A DNA stretch of 64,000 nt from positions 558,001 to 622,000 of the forward strand of contig MU385731.1 in NCBI GenBank assembly GCA_022497155.1, given 5' to 3'. Made by a program: the position numbers and the translations under genes. Every line of letters begins with the position of its first letter. Positions within the stretch are counted from its first letter, which is position 1. The notes beneath the pieces are model-generated. The model saw nothing but the letters and a program-made list of their open reading frames with translations. It was not told the DNA's origin and made no database searches. The DNA is from Whalleya microplaca (lineage: Eukaryota; Ascomycota; Sordariomycetes; Xylariales; Xylariaceae). Shown piece by piece: positions 11,045-21,979 of the stretch.

Positions 11045-13393
11045 TTATATCTTCATCTGTGCAGCGTCTCTGCGCAATGCTAAGTATGCTGCAGCATAGT
11101 CATTCGCGAGAACATTATCTCCCACAACCTTCATAATCGTAGCCTTCTTAGCCATCATCTCGCACTGCTTGTTTATATCTTCAACACTCGAATAGTAGTT
11201 GAAAGCTTTCTCGATCGCCTCCACCGCCTTTGTCATGAATTCCCTCCTCTTATTGGACTGGGGAGGCATCTTGCCTGCCATTCCCATGTTCGCATCCCCC
11301 AGATGCGAGTAGAGTTTCGCATTCATGGCGGCGTTTTCACACTCAAGACTACGTGGCAGGACGGCTATCAGAAGTTGGATGGCCGGTTCGAATTCGCCCA
11401 GTGATGTCAAAATATTGGCGATGGCCCCAATGGCCGGCCACAGATAGGGGATGAGACGAGCACGCCAGGCAACATTGGCAGCTCTTACGGCGATCGTAAA
11501 ACCTTTCTGTGGACGACCACACTTGTCTAGGAGTTCCGCCTTCAAAAGGAGAAGACGAACTCGGAGTGCAATGTCCTTGTTCTCATCTCGAAGCTCTGTA
11601 ACCATTTTATCCACTTTGCTGAAAGCCTGGTCGAGGTTTCCTCGGCGCACAAGGCACTCCACATGTAGGCTATCAACCACAAAGGCAAGATCTGGTTCTA
11701 AATCCTCATCCTTCGATTGTAAAAGCTGTGAAAGCAGCAGCTCGGCACCATCAAGATTATTTCGATGAAGATCCCGCCTCAGCTTAATTATGCCACGGAA
11801 CTTTTGCCAGTATTGGCTGGGTTTCCAAGCACGGAGTGCATTCTCATCCATGCCCTCTAATATTCCGAGTGCTTCATCATACTTGCCCCGAAGGCTCAAC
11901 ATAGATGCCTGACGACTAGTCACCTTTAATTCATCGTCGAAAATCGAATGACGAGCGTGACACCGGATGAAGACTTCGCAAGTCGTCGCTGACAAGTAAG
12001 CTATTCCCAGTCTATCCCATAACGCGATATTGATCGACAACTGAGAACCCACCATATTCTTCATATTGCGTTCGACTAGGATCTGGGAGCTTCTGACCAA
12101 GTGCTCGAGTGCGGTCGCCACACTTTCACCGTTCGAAAGACTCATCTTGGCCTCGCTGATTAGGGCAGAACTCCATAACGTCCACATTCCCGTCTCTTTT
12201 GCCTTACTCCGAAGAAACGCGAGCGACTCCCTGCCTGTGCCCAACATGCTATTTGAGTCTAACTCCTTGGTCACCTCCGGATTGGCTCGGCCAAAGTGAA
12301 AAAGCCAATTGAGAGCAAAGTTGAGGCAAGTCATGTCTCGGTTTTCTCTGGCTGTGGAAACCGTCTCTAGCATTGCAGCAATAGCTTCCTTATGGCATCC
12401 AAAGTCTGCCTGGAGTACTGCCAAGTTCATCAATGCATATTGATAGAATGATCTGTCTCTGTTCTGCATCGTGTAGTCGAAGTACCTGTGTAAATAGTCG
12501 AATGATGTAGAATAGTCACCTGCTCTCCAGGCATCCAGATAGCTCAGGTAATGAGACAAGCTAGGTACCATGAAGCTGTCGTTTAATAGGTCGAAGAACT
12601 GATGCCGTATCTCGAGAGGTATTCGAGTACCGTGCTTCTGCATTTGCTCGATCTGAAACTCTAGAAGTTTCTCTATGTCATCTGTACTGACAGGTAAGGT
12701 AGAGTTTGGATCATCCCTGAGCATGTCTCCGTAGGTTACAGAAGCAATGGCCTCTACGCCTGAGCCCCAGTCATTCTGCCCAGTTAGAAGGACGTTGTCA
12801 AAGCTGAGTCTTTGGAAAGAAGGCGTCTTCTTCCTGTAGTATGCCGCTGTGACCTGGCGATATTTGACGAAATCCTTCCACAACCCAAAGGCATCATGAA
12901 AACGCAGCCTTGTGAATTCAAATTGGGATCTGCGCACGAAGGCTCCGAACGGCGAGTTACGGGTGAGTAGGATGACTTCTGGTCCGGGAGTTGGGATGCC
13001 TATCTCAGTGTCTCGACGAAGTTCATCCTTTGACTTTGCCAGCATATCCGAGCAGTGCTCGAAGAACCCATGCAAGGCATCTAGCGAGTCGATCTTCCAC
13101 AGCCTGGCCAAAAAGACATACCACAGGTTTCGACCCGGCATGCCAGAAGCAGCGGTATGCGGTGCCAAGACCTTCTCAACATCAGAGATGGAAATGACTA
13201 GGCGAACTGTGTTCTCGGCCCGCTTCCATCGGCCCTCGGCGTCGGCAGAAGAGGTGGATGCATCACTATCAATCAAGTGAGAAGTGATGAAGGAGAGTAC
13301 GTCCACAATTGAAGATGTCGGGACTGTCTTGTTCGTGTACAACTCGATCAGAGCAAGAAGACCAATTTTGGCCGGATTAAGAAATCGAGACAT
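11045..13393 (-). CDS. APC5: Anaphase-promoting complex subunit 5
   Basis: APC5 is a TPR scaffold subunit of the APC/C ubiquitin ligase that triggers anaphase and mitotic exit by ubiquitylating securin and cyclins. It bridges the catalytic arm to the TPR platform. One intron-free frame of 782 residues begins MSRFLNPAKIGLLALIELY and ends at TAA. The N-terminal helical domain (about residues 1-250) includes RRSQFEFTRLRFHDAFGLW, typical of the APC5 family. From about 290 the sequence is a run of TPR-like helical pairs, for example DYSTSFDYLHRYFDYTMQ, followed by FYQYALMNLAVLQADFGCHK and EAIAAMLETV. No signal peptide is present. The start ATG is supported by the conserved N terminus. APC5 together with SLA2 and CIA30 is standard MAT-flank content. 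It is convergent with the small Cys-rich gene. Confidence 0.93.
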   Translation of the reverse strand: MSRFLNPAKIGLLALIELYTNKTVPTSSIVDVLSFITSHLIDSDASTSSADAEGRWKRAENTVRLVISISDVEKVLAPHTAASGMPGRNLWYVFLARLWKIDSLDALHGFFEHCSDMLAKSKDELRRDTEIGIPTPGPEVILLTRNSPFGAFVRRSQFEFTRLRFHDAFGLWKDFVKYRQVTAAYYRKKTPSFQRLSFDNVLLTGQNDWGSGVEAIASVTYGDMLRDDPNSTLPVSTDDIEKLLEFQIEQMQKHGTRIPLEIRHQFFDLLNDSFMVPSLSHYLSYLDAWRAGDYSTSFDYLHRYFDYTMQNRDRSFYQYALMNLAVLQADFGCHKEAIAAMLETVSTARENRDMTCLNFALNWLFHFGRANPEVTKELDSNSMLGTGRESLAFLRSKAKETGMWTLWSSALISEAKMSLSNGESVATALEHLVRSSQILVERNMKNMVGSQLSINIALWDRLGIAYLSATTCEVFIRCHARHSIFDDELKVTSRQASMLSLRGKYDEALGILEGMDENALRAWKPSQYWQKFRGIIKLRRDLHRNNLDGAELLLSQLLQSKDEDLEPDLAFVVDSLHVECLVRRGNLDQAFSKVDKMVTELRDENKDIALRVRLLLLKAELLDKCGRPQKGFTIAVRAANVAWRARLIPYLWPAIGAIANILTSLGEFEPAIQLLIAVLPRSLECENAAMNAKLYSHLGDANMGMAGKMPPQSNKRREFMTKAVEAIEKAFNYYSSVEDINKQCEMMAKKATIMKVVGDNVLANDYAAAYLALRRDAAQMKI

Positions 13394-14464
13394 GGTGAGG
13401 TACTTTGATCATCAACCAACTATACAGATCGAATATTTGCGAAAGATTACTGGCTTTCACTGCCCGTCTGGCGTTTTGATAGCTATGCCCAGCTTACGGA
13501 TGGCCATTGCTAATTTGTTGATTTCATGAGGAGCGATGATACTTTGGGTACACAGTTGGTGGAAAGCTTGAGCCGGCGTCGTAGAAGGAGGGATCCCAAC
13601 TATGACAGATTTCTTGTCCTGCAAATTGCAAAGTCCACACGAAGCTACCCAAATAGGCAATCTTTTGTTAAAGCAGGCTGCTTCCTCGAGTGTTGATGAG
13701 CGCGCTGGCGAGCGTGTTGAGTAAAGCCCCACTTCTATGGAAATCAAATTGTGCTAATGCAATTAAGCAAATATTGACAAGGGTATCTTATATGCGTTTA
13801 GTGCAACACCCAATAATCACATTCCTTGGTGATACCTCCGTCTATTGATTGAAGGCAATTGTCTTCACTAATGAAGTAAGCTTATCTTGACTAGAAATGC
13901 TCTATAGCATCGTGTTACTCCTATCGCAAGCATCTTGAAGAAAAACTACTTATAACACCGCGACCGTAGCCAACATTGGACTACCATAAGCTCTATCTGT
14001 CACTGTGATTCAAATGTCATGATGTTGGGGTTGCCGGCTTTTAACCTACTTGATGCCCGCCCGATGTAATTTATGTCAGCTTCATCGTATAGTCTACCAA
14101 CGATTACCCATAGCGTTAATCCACATGCAGGATAGATCACGGAATTTTCCATCTGAAAATAGAGAGGGCTACAGACCTCACTCTTTGTGTTTACCTAGTC
14201 ATTCTTGGGGGCTCGACCTTGCATAGGCATAGTTAGACTTATTAATAGCACGAATACATAAATGGAGCACTCAGCTCTATGCCGCCAAGCAGAACCCCGG
14301 TGTTCCCAATTTGGAGATATGATAGCACGAAGGATGACCTTATATAAATAACATACACCGACATATAGGTACGTAGATATGATTGTAAAGAATCTAGAAA
14401 GAAATAGACACGGTTCTGCAACAATTTCCACGGTCAAAAGACTGCTCCCGAGAGAAATGTCTTG
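13394..14464. promoter_or_regulatory. Divergent intergenic region between APC5 and the membrane protein gene
   Basis: About 1.07 kb separates the APC5 start (minus) from the next start (plus), so both promoters should be here. Open frames inside lack an ATG start or are short. No specific regulatory site could be named. Confidence 0.5.
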
Positions 14465-15894
14465 ATGGCATCGGAGGCCTATTATTATGGCTCGCAGCCA
14501 TATAGCACTCTCGAAGTTCGTAACATAGAGTCATCGACTCCCTACGATCTCGAAAGCTCTCATAAAGAAGCTGTGTCTCATCCAGAAAGCCTTTACCCAC
14601 AAGCCGTTCCTGGGCAGCTTGGTTTTACAGTCGAAAACGCTGGAACACCCATCTCTCAATCATATACCAAAGAAGCTTCTTATAATGCAACAGAAAAAAG
14701 AATATGTGGGTTGCCACGGCGCACGTTCTACATCATATTAGCAATCGTACTTCTGCTAGTAATCGGCGCCATCGCAGGAGGTCTTGCTGGGGGCCTCGCA
14801 AGCAGACATGGCAACTCAGCTTCAGTACCTGACCCAGGGAGTAACGCGACTAGGAACACTCATGTCCTCGAAGAATCAAAGCTTGCAGCTTCCAACTGGA
14901 CCGACCCGGACGGCTACGCTCATCGAAGCGTCTTCTTTCAAGACCCTTACAATTCCATCATTGCACGCCAATGGGACTCTCAGAACAAGACATGGACGAC
15001 GAGGAACATCAGTGATCTGATGGTATCATCGACATCGGGGCCTCTCAAAGCTATCCCTGGGACGTCTTTGGCGAGCGCGTCGTCCGATAACAAATGGGGA
15101 TCCGTGTACGAAGTCCACCTCTGGTTTCTCGTTGCCGGAGCGGACGGAGATACGATCAGCAAGGTGCATTCCAACGACCCGAGAGGGAACCCAGACTACT
15201 GGATATATGAGAACACGACCACGCGAACCTGGAACAACTCTCAATTGGCGGCTACATGGCAGCGCTGCTGGAGGGACGACTGCGTGGGGAACTGGGTAGT
15301 GGCTCATCAGGGTCCTCAGGGGGCCATCAACATCGCGAACAACAGCAACTGGAACAACATAACGCAGAACGTGGTCTCAGCCAGCGCTGTATCTGCCAAA
15401 GCCAGTTTAGCAATAGTGCCTGCTCTGAACGGAAGCTGGGTCGATGGTTTGACACTCGCTTCGCAGAGACGACCTGGGTCTATGGATAGGTCAACGTTTC
15501 TAGGGGATTGGAATTGGAAACAAGACGGTACGATCATATCTCTTGCTTGAAAAAGCGTCTAGCTGACCAAGCCATTGCAGCCGGCACCATCATATCTAAC
15601 GTTGACCCGCTGTCGACACAACAATTCGCCGCCACGTCATTCAATAATTGGACTTCAGTGCTGTACGCTGCGTTATCCACGGATAATAAGATAAGAGCCA
15701 CCATGTCGGCTGGGGGGCAGTTTACGTCGTTCTCAGAAATCACCTTCGGCCAGGGAGGACCGACCAATTTTTCGGCTATTGCAATGACGACGGATGCGAT
15801 GTTTTATGGAATCTCCGGTGATGAGGTTTGGGAATATGCCGTGGACACTTCGGATCCATCTGTTTTTACATCTGTTGGCAAGGTATACCCCTAA
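14465..15894 (+). CDS. Type II single-pass membrane protein with lectin-like beta-propeller ectodomain
   Basis: Two exons, 14465-15527 and 15581-15894, join at a phase-1 Asp-Ala-Gly junction across a 53-nt intron and encode 458 residues. The in-frame TTG upstream of the ATG was not used. The N-terminal 80 residues are Ser/Tyr-rich and cytoplasmic. One hydrophobic helix (about 88-111) ends in a Gly-zipper-like GAIAGGLAGGLAS. There is no cleavable signal, so the long C-terminal part is outside or luminal. It has many NxS/T sites and repeated short beta-type units with WTDPDGYAHRSVFFQD, EVHLWFLVAGADG and NFSAIAMTTDAMFYGISGDEVWEYAVD. That pattern resembles fungal proteins carrying a fucose-lectin-like propeller behind one membrane helix. 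The membrane layout is clear; the lectin fold is inferred and sugar binding is unproven. Confidence 0.8.
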
Positions 15895-18800
15895 TGCAGG
15901 ATACGGAGTTCAAGGGCTGCTTAGTTTTTCCCCAACAATCTACAAAATAATTAATTCATGATATATGTATGCTATTCAACGTATTAGTGATGAACGTTAA
16001 GTGATTTATACAGAATAGGCATACCTTGAAGGAGCACCGGACGTCAGGAGTAGTAGTCTTGGCCAGGTACTGACGAAGTAGGGATCCGTAAAGGGAAATG
16101 CCAGACAAATCTACTCACGACGACGGGGGTCCTCAGTGGACTTGATAATAGTATAAAGCTTAACACTTAGTCAAGGCCTGTATAAGCTCCGGGAAACTCG
16201 ACCTTTTCATCTACCTCAAGCTCAACCTCTCTTGGTCGAACTAGAAGTCGGTATATGATCTGTGCCGCACTGTTGGCTCCTTAAACCCGTGCATCAAAGC
16301 ATAGTTCATCATGAAGAGCACTGAAGCTCTCGTAAGACTTGATTCCTAATACCTGTTACAACCTGTGAGGGGCGATCGTCGAACCCTTTCCCTTCCACTT
16401 GCTCCCTAGGCCGCGCGGGTTGATGCGGTTGCCGGTCTTTGGCATGGTATACGTCGCGTGGCCTGGAAGCCGTGTAAATTCGGAGTGAAGTCGAACAAGC
16501 CGGGCACCAAGTGGGATGGCCACGCGTTTCTAAAATCATAGTCACAACTGATACCGACTAAGTTTTATAAAACTAGTTTGCCTGAAAGACCCATTTAGTT
16601 TAGATTCGTGTTAGTAAAGCACCGCCGGTGGAGTGCACCAGGTTTCAGAACTGGTGATTTACTTGGGGGTTCATCCGAACTTTCAGATGCATTCCTCTTA
16701 TTAAGGGCCTTATAATAAGCTTGGAGGAATGTTTTGGTAATCGTGCTAGGGTGATTGGCTCCGAGGAGAGGATTTCATGACAGCTCGTAGTTATAACTAG
16801 TTGACTGATGGTACCTTTTATAATGGTAAGGCATGTTCGAGTGTATGTTCAAGTGATCTAGCACTATGTTTAGCATCTAAGGACGTGGAAATAGGTCGAG
16901 GTGATATTGTATATGATCACTTATCTAATCACATAGGCGTTGTATTGCTACCTATGATTATATGAAGAATACGTAGTGTAGCCAAAGCCATTGGATCTTG
17001 AGACTGGATGTTGAAAAATCCTATTTCTACTGAAATTTTCCACGTCGGCGTCTGTTTGACCAGATGGCCTGAAGGCTCTTATGATCAGCTCCCAATGAGC
17101 CACATTACCTTAAGACAATTCGCCCTGTCTGGCATCTAAAGAGTACCACGCGGTCGTGCAGTGATGAGTTCAGTCAGCCAAAAGGCAATGTGCTTCCTGG
17201 CAGTCTCTGAAGATCATCAACGAGAATCTCGTCCGAGGTTTCAATATCAATTAGAGATCGACACAAAGATTGAGCCGCTGCCGGGATATCGGAGTTGACA
17301 ACGAAAGGGCTGACGAATGAAAATCCATAGCAGTCGCAGGAATGGTTACAATGCTGACATCATAATGTACACCTTCAAGATGCATGATGAGAACGGGATG
17401 GATGTCGCGATAGAGGCTGATTATCGACAATGAGTCTTAACCTAGACATAAATAATTGGATGTGACAACTAATCTGGTACGAAATTTCGTTTCGATAGCG
17501 ATGTGCTGCTACGAGGTTGCGGTATACGATATATGATTAGTTATATATCTGTTCGTCTATGGTTAGTCTAAGTAGTTAGTAGGTTATCATATTATGTGCT
17601 GCAAGTGTTAGACAATATCTACACCTCTCTTTCAGGTAGAGGCCATACACTTTCCTATCATCTCTCATGGACTATCAATGACGTTTTAGAGTAGGATTTG
17701 TGTGCTAAGCAAATTGACTAGGCTCTATACATGGACAAGTCGCCGCAAAACAGAATGGACGCAGAAGATCTTCACCCAGTAACTGAATAGGTAAGCACAT
17801 CTGAACTGTCGGCCTTATTCATGATCCCAGACTTTGAACGAGGCCCGACAGCATGAGACCTGAAGCCATTCGGACGTCATTACCGATACAACGGAACTAC
17901 AACGGGAGGATTCGGCGTGTGGGGAAGGTAAGGAATTAATTATATGTCGTATGAGGCAATGTCCCTTTATCACCATTTGAGCAAGAAGTAGACACGGATT
18001 ACGTTGTGGTGGTACGACAGATAAAAGAAGACGCGGGGCTGAGGAACGGCGCTACTGAAGCCGGCCCCGCCTCGTTGTGCTCGTGTTCGTGAGCCTTATT
18101 TTAAGAATCCGGATTCCTAGTAGAGGAATACTGGAATGCATAAGCATTGTAGCCCAGCTTCGATCAGAGTCATTTTATTATCCTCCTCTACAGATTAACC
18201 CCAAATAGAACATAGTAGCCTCGTACAAGGTGATTATACAACAACGGACATATATCGCCGAATGTAGAGAATCCTAAGGATCTGAGCAAGGACTCACTCA
18301 TAGGTTCGAGATAGATACCTATACAGTCAGATTGATAGGGTCCCGGGACTGGCCTAGTAGTAACAAAATATACGTGGACCATATGCGGCTAGGAACGCCT
18401 CCACGTCTCGATCTGAATCATCAGACGATAAATGTGCATATGAGATGTTATTCAGTTCATCTACAATCTGGGTAAATAGGCACGAAAAGGTTGGAAAGGG
18501 GTGTTGTCTTCAAGGCCAGGTTCGGGCTATCCTAATGCGGCACTAGCGCCAGCTAGATCAAGGACATCCTTGCCAGAGTGCAAGGGGGCTATCCACTCTG
18601 CCGAAGCCCCTGAAGACCAATTACCTGATTACGCAGTAGCTTCGGCTGGCTTTGGCAAACAGCAAACACGCAGCCAGTCAAAAGCAGCGGTTTCGTGAAG
18701 TAGTGAACGCTGTGCGAGCGCTGTGTTATCCTGAGATTCCTGTAGGCGACCGATCTAGCCAGCCAGCCACGCACAAACACCCCTGTCTCCGACCTATCAG

Positions 18801-20101
18801 ATCTGGCGAGAATCCCGTCCTGAAAATTTCCGGGTAAGTGGGAACAGTCAAGCGACCCACTGAGCGCTTGTGGACAAATCATTGTGCCCGAACCGCTCCG
18901 ACTAGAGACCTATTCTCAGCTGGACGGTGAGGAAACGAATAGATTCAATGTTCCAGGGGAGGACGTCCGACATCTCAGGCGGACTGACCAAGATGGCGCA
19001 AAAATTTAAACTCCGACAACTTGCATGGAATATATCTTGCTACCTACGTAGTAGCCCACCGTAGGTACTTCGTATATGTAGTTCAAGACTTTTATCAAGC
19101 CACAATGATAAAAGGGTCACTCAGGGGGAAACACGGCAACCCTTCATAAAGCCCATTCATGCCATCATCTGCCGTTGATACCTTGGGTAGGCCGATGATC
19201 GTCCTTTGTTCCACTGCCGCTACTCTCTTTCCTGAGTACAAACGTATGTACTGCGACTATCTGGACGAGCTCAATTTTAGCTCGTCTCCTTTTAGGTGGT
19301 TAACCCATTGTCCTTGACAACCACTTTGCCGGCCACTCTTGGGATTTGCAGATCGTCACCTGTACCCCGGTGAAAATCATAATCTTGATTCTTCCCACAC
19401 GCCTCGACCTTCATCAAGTCTCTACTTCCCTCTTCTCACGGATTGTTTGTGGCTCTTTTGCTAGCGGTCGCACATCCGAAGTTGGGTCATTTTCCCAGGG
19501 TATCAATCCGTCCGTTCATTCCCGTCAGTCAGCAGGCGCTTTTGCCGGAAGCCAACGCACCGCGTCATCCCACGTCGGATCATCTACCGAACACTCACCT
19601 TCGTTTTGAGCATCCAGCCAATATACCATCATCATCACAAGCTTATTGCCAGTCTGACCACCCCACACTTTCCTTGTTTGGATGATATCTAGACGTCGGT
19701 CTACCGGCCTGACCTCTCCCGCTACCACGTTTGAGTTGTTCAGCGTCAAAGGAAACCAACGCCTTCTTTGTTGATAACTGGTCACCTTGCAAGGTGTGGT
19801 TCGAGTGCGCTTTGCCGCCCCTACGACAAAGGCTTCCTTCGATTCGGACAAAGAAAACTGCTATTTTTCGCCTCTTATGCCTTCATTGTTCTTCTACACA
19901 ATGCATTTATGAACGGAGCTCTTACATCAATATTGTTCTTTCACGTCGAGGCTTCTGGATGCTTTGGTGAATCGCCTGTCCCTCCTATAGATTCTCCTTG
20001 TCTCCCCCGGTCCTCACGTCTTAGGTTGCTGAAACATTACTCACTCTCGTTATCTGACGCCAAGTGCGAACATACATCACTACTAAATATACATAACAAA
20101 C
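15895..20101. other. Gene-free tract of 4.2 kb
   Basis: No frame here has a coding look: open frames are short, lie on both strands and have no recognisable motif. The final 0.7 kb (about 19350-20100) is pyrimidine-rich and is probably the promoter and long leader of the ferric reductase gene. The middle (16560-18200) is AT-leaning and could be decayed repeat sequence, but no repeat family was recognised. Confidence 0.5.
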
Positions 20102-21979
20102 ATGTCTTTAATGCGGCGCCGGCTCGCCGCCTTCGGGCCATTTACGCCAACGGCGATACTAGCAACACGGGACTCGGACACGGCCACCGGTACAGAAGAA
20201 GAAGCTGCAAAGGCATCGATTGCCCAGTACTCTACGGCCCTCAATGGCGTCGACCAGCCCACCAATATGTTATTCAAGGACATGCTGTGGTGGACTTTGG
20301 GCATACTCTGCTTAGTTGTCCTAAGCATACGTCTCTTCGAGATAGCATGGACCAAGTTACGACACGTCTCGGCCATGTCGGCTCCTGCCGACAGACAAAG
20401 GTACTGGAAAACGTCTCAGTGGAGTTGGATGCCGAGTCTGAAGAAGAATCTGATCTACGCGCCTCTGTGGAGCAAACGACACAACCGAGAGATCAAATTG
20501 TCTTCCGCTATCAACATAGGCACTCTGCCATCACGCCTTCATTTCATCATCCTCATGGTATATATCGTCAGCAATCTTGTCTATATGTTGCACGTCGACT
20601 GGAAGAAGGAGAACAAGTACTCGATAGCTGCCGAGATTCGTGGCCGCTCGGGCACGCTATCCGTCGTCAGCATGATACCGCTTATCATACTTGCAGGCCG
20701 GAATAACCCCCTCATCAGCATGCTGAAGGTCAGCTTCGATACCTACAACCTCTTGCACCGATGGATGGGTCGCGCGGTCATAATCGAGGCGGTAATTCAC
20801 ACAATCGCCTGGCTCTACGTCGCAATGGCCGCCGATGGATGGGATGGGATGACGCGGAGACTCGTCCATGAGTCGTTCGAAGCCTCCGGCATGGTGGGGA
20901 CTATCACGCTCATTTTCATTATGATCCTATCTCTCGGACCGATCCGACATGCTTTCTACGAGACATTCCTTAACGTCCACATCATCCTAGCTTTCATTAC
21001 TTTCGCCATGACACTCGTCCACTGCGCCACGGCCACGCTCCCCGGTGGACTCCCCCAGCTTCCATGGATGGTTGCCATTTTCCTTATCTGGCTGGCGGAA
21101 CGGTTTTCGCGCATGTTCCGCCTTGCTTACTACAATTGGTCAGCTAAGGGCAAAACCGAGGCAGTCATCGAAGCCATGCCTGGGGACACGACCCGAGTCA
21201 CCCTGCACCTGGCTCGCTACGTCGACGTCAAACCGGGAACGCACGCCTACATCCGATTTATGGGAATAAGTCCCTGGGAGAATCACCCCTTCTCCATCGC
21301 ATGGGTCGAGCATCATCCGGAATTAGAAAGAACGGTCAAGGAGAAGGAGTACAGCGAAGCAGAACTGAAGAAGGGAACCACATCCGTTTCCTTTGTCATT
21401 GGTGCCTACACTGGTTTCACTCGACATCTATATAACAAAGCCTCCTCGGGAGGCAGCCAGACTATGAGGATAAGGGCCGCGATGGAGGGCCCATACGCCG
21501 GCCACCACTCTCTCGACTCGTACGGCCACGCCTTGCTCTTTGCCGGCTCCACCGGCATCACGCACCAGCTCTCGTATCTGAAGCCCATACTCGAGGGCTT
21601 CAACCAGGGCACCATAGCCACGAGACGGGTGACGCTCGTATGGATCATGCGCGACACCGAGTCGTTGGAGTGGGTGCGGCCATGGATGGACGAAATCCTG
21701 AGGATGCCGCGGAGAAGAGATATCCTCAACATACGGCTCTTTATCACTCGACCCAAGAACACGAAGGAAATCCACTCGGCTTCCAGCACCGTCCAGATGT
21801 TCCCCGGACGACCGCAGATCCGCCTGCTCATCAAGAAGGAGGTCGAGGAGCAAGTGGGTGCCATGGTCGTCACGGTCTGTGGACCCGGCGCACTTGCCGA
21901 CGATGTACGACAGGCTGTGCGGGAGGTCCAAGACGGGAATTCCGTGGTCGATTTTGTCGAGGAGTCCTTCACTTGGTAA
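20102..21979 (+). CDS. Ferric reductase-like transmembrane oxidoreductase (FRE/NOX family)
   Basis: These enzymes carry electrons from cytosolic NADPH through FAD and two b-type haems across the membrane, usually to reduce Fe3+ or Cu2+ for uptake. The frame is intron-free and gives 625 residues. Membrane helices lie at about 60-80, 146-164, 186-200, 225-242, 266-280, 290-308 and 322-332. The four haem ligands are visible as two pairs with 14-residue spacing: H219 (LLHRWMGR) with H233, and H293 (FLNVHIILA) with H307. The FAD-binding motif HPFSIAW starts at about 395, and an NADPH-side motif CGPGALADDVR lies near the C terminus. An ATG just before a short Arg-rich N terminus was used as start. 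The metal specificity and the exact paralogue cannot be told from sequence. The window has no neighbouring multicopper oxidase or iron permease gene, so it is not a reductive-uptake cluster. Confidence 0.92.
   Translation: MSLMRRRLAAFGPFTPTAILATRDSDTATGTEEEAAKASIAQYSTALNGVDQPTNMLFKDMLWWTLGILCLVVLSIRLFEIAWTKLRHVSAMSAPADRQRYWKTSQWSWMPSLKKNLIYAPLWSKRHNREIKLSSAINIGTLPSRLHFIILMVYIVSNLVYMLHVDWKKENKYSIAAEIRGRSGTLSVVSMIPLIILAGRNNPLISMLKVSFDTYNLLHRWMGRAVIIEAVIHTIAWLYVAMAADGWDGMTRRLVHESFEASGMVGTITLIFIMILSLGPIRHAFYETFLNVHIILAFITFAMTLVHCATATLPGGLPQLPWMVAIFLIWLAERFSRMFRLAYYNWSAKGKTEAVIEAMPGDTTRVTLHLARYVDVKPGTHAYIRFMGISPWENHPFSIAWVEHHPELERTVKEKEYSEAELKKGTTSVSFVIGAYTGFTRHLYNKASSGGSQTMRIRAAMEGPYAGHHSLDSYGHALLFAGSTGITHQLSYLKPILEGFNQGTIATRRVTLVWIMRDTESLEWVRPWMDEILRMPRRRDILNIRLFITRPKNTKEIHSASSTVQMFPGRPQIRLLIKKEVEEQVGAMVVTVCGPGALADDVRQAVREVQDGNSVVDFVEESFTW

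Noticed and set aside
13457..13747. Minus-strand frame of 96 codons between APC5 and the membrane protein gene
   Set aside because: It begins with TTG, has no ATG until near its end, and lies in the APC5 promoter.
16309..16545. Minus-strand frame with a HPTWCPAC motif in the 4.2 kb gene-free tract
   Set aside because: Too short and isolated to support as a retroelement or zinc-finger gene.
19525..20706. Long frames on both strands over the start of the ferric reductase gene
   Set aside because: They overlap the reductase coding frame or its pyrimidine-rich leader and have no protein-like features.
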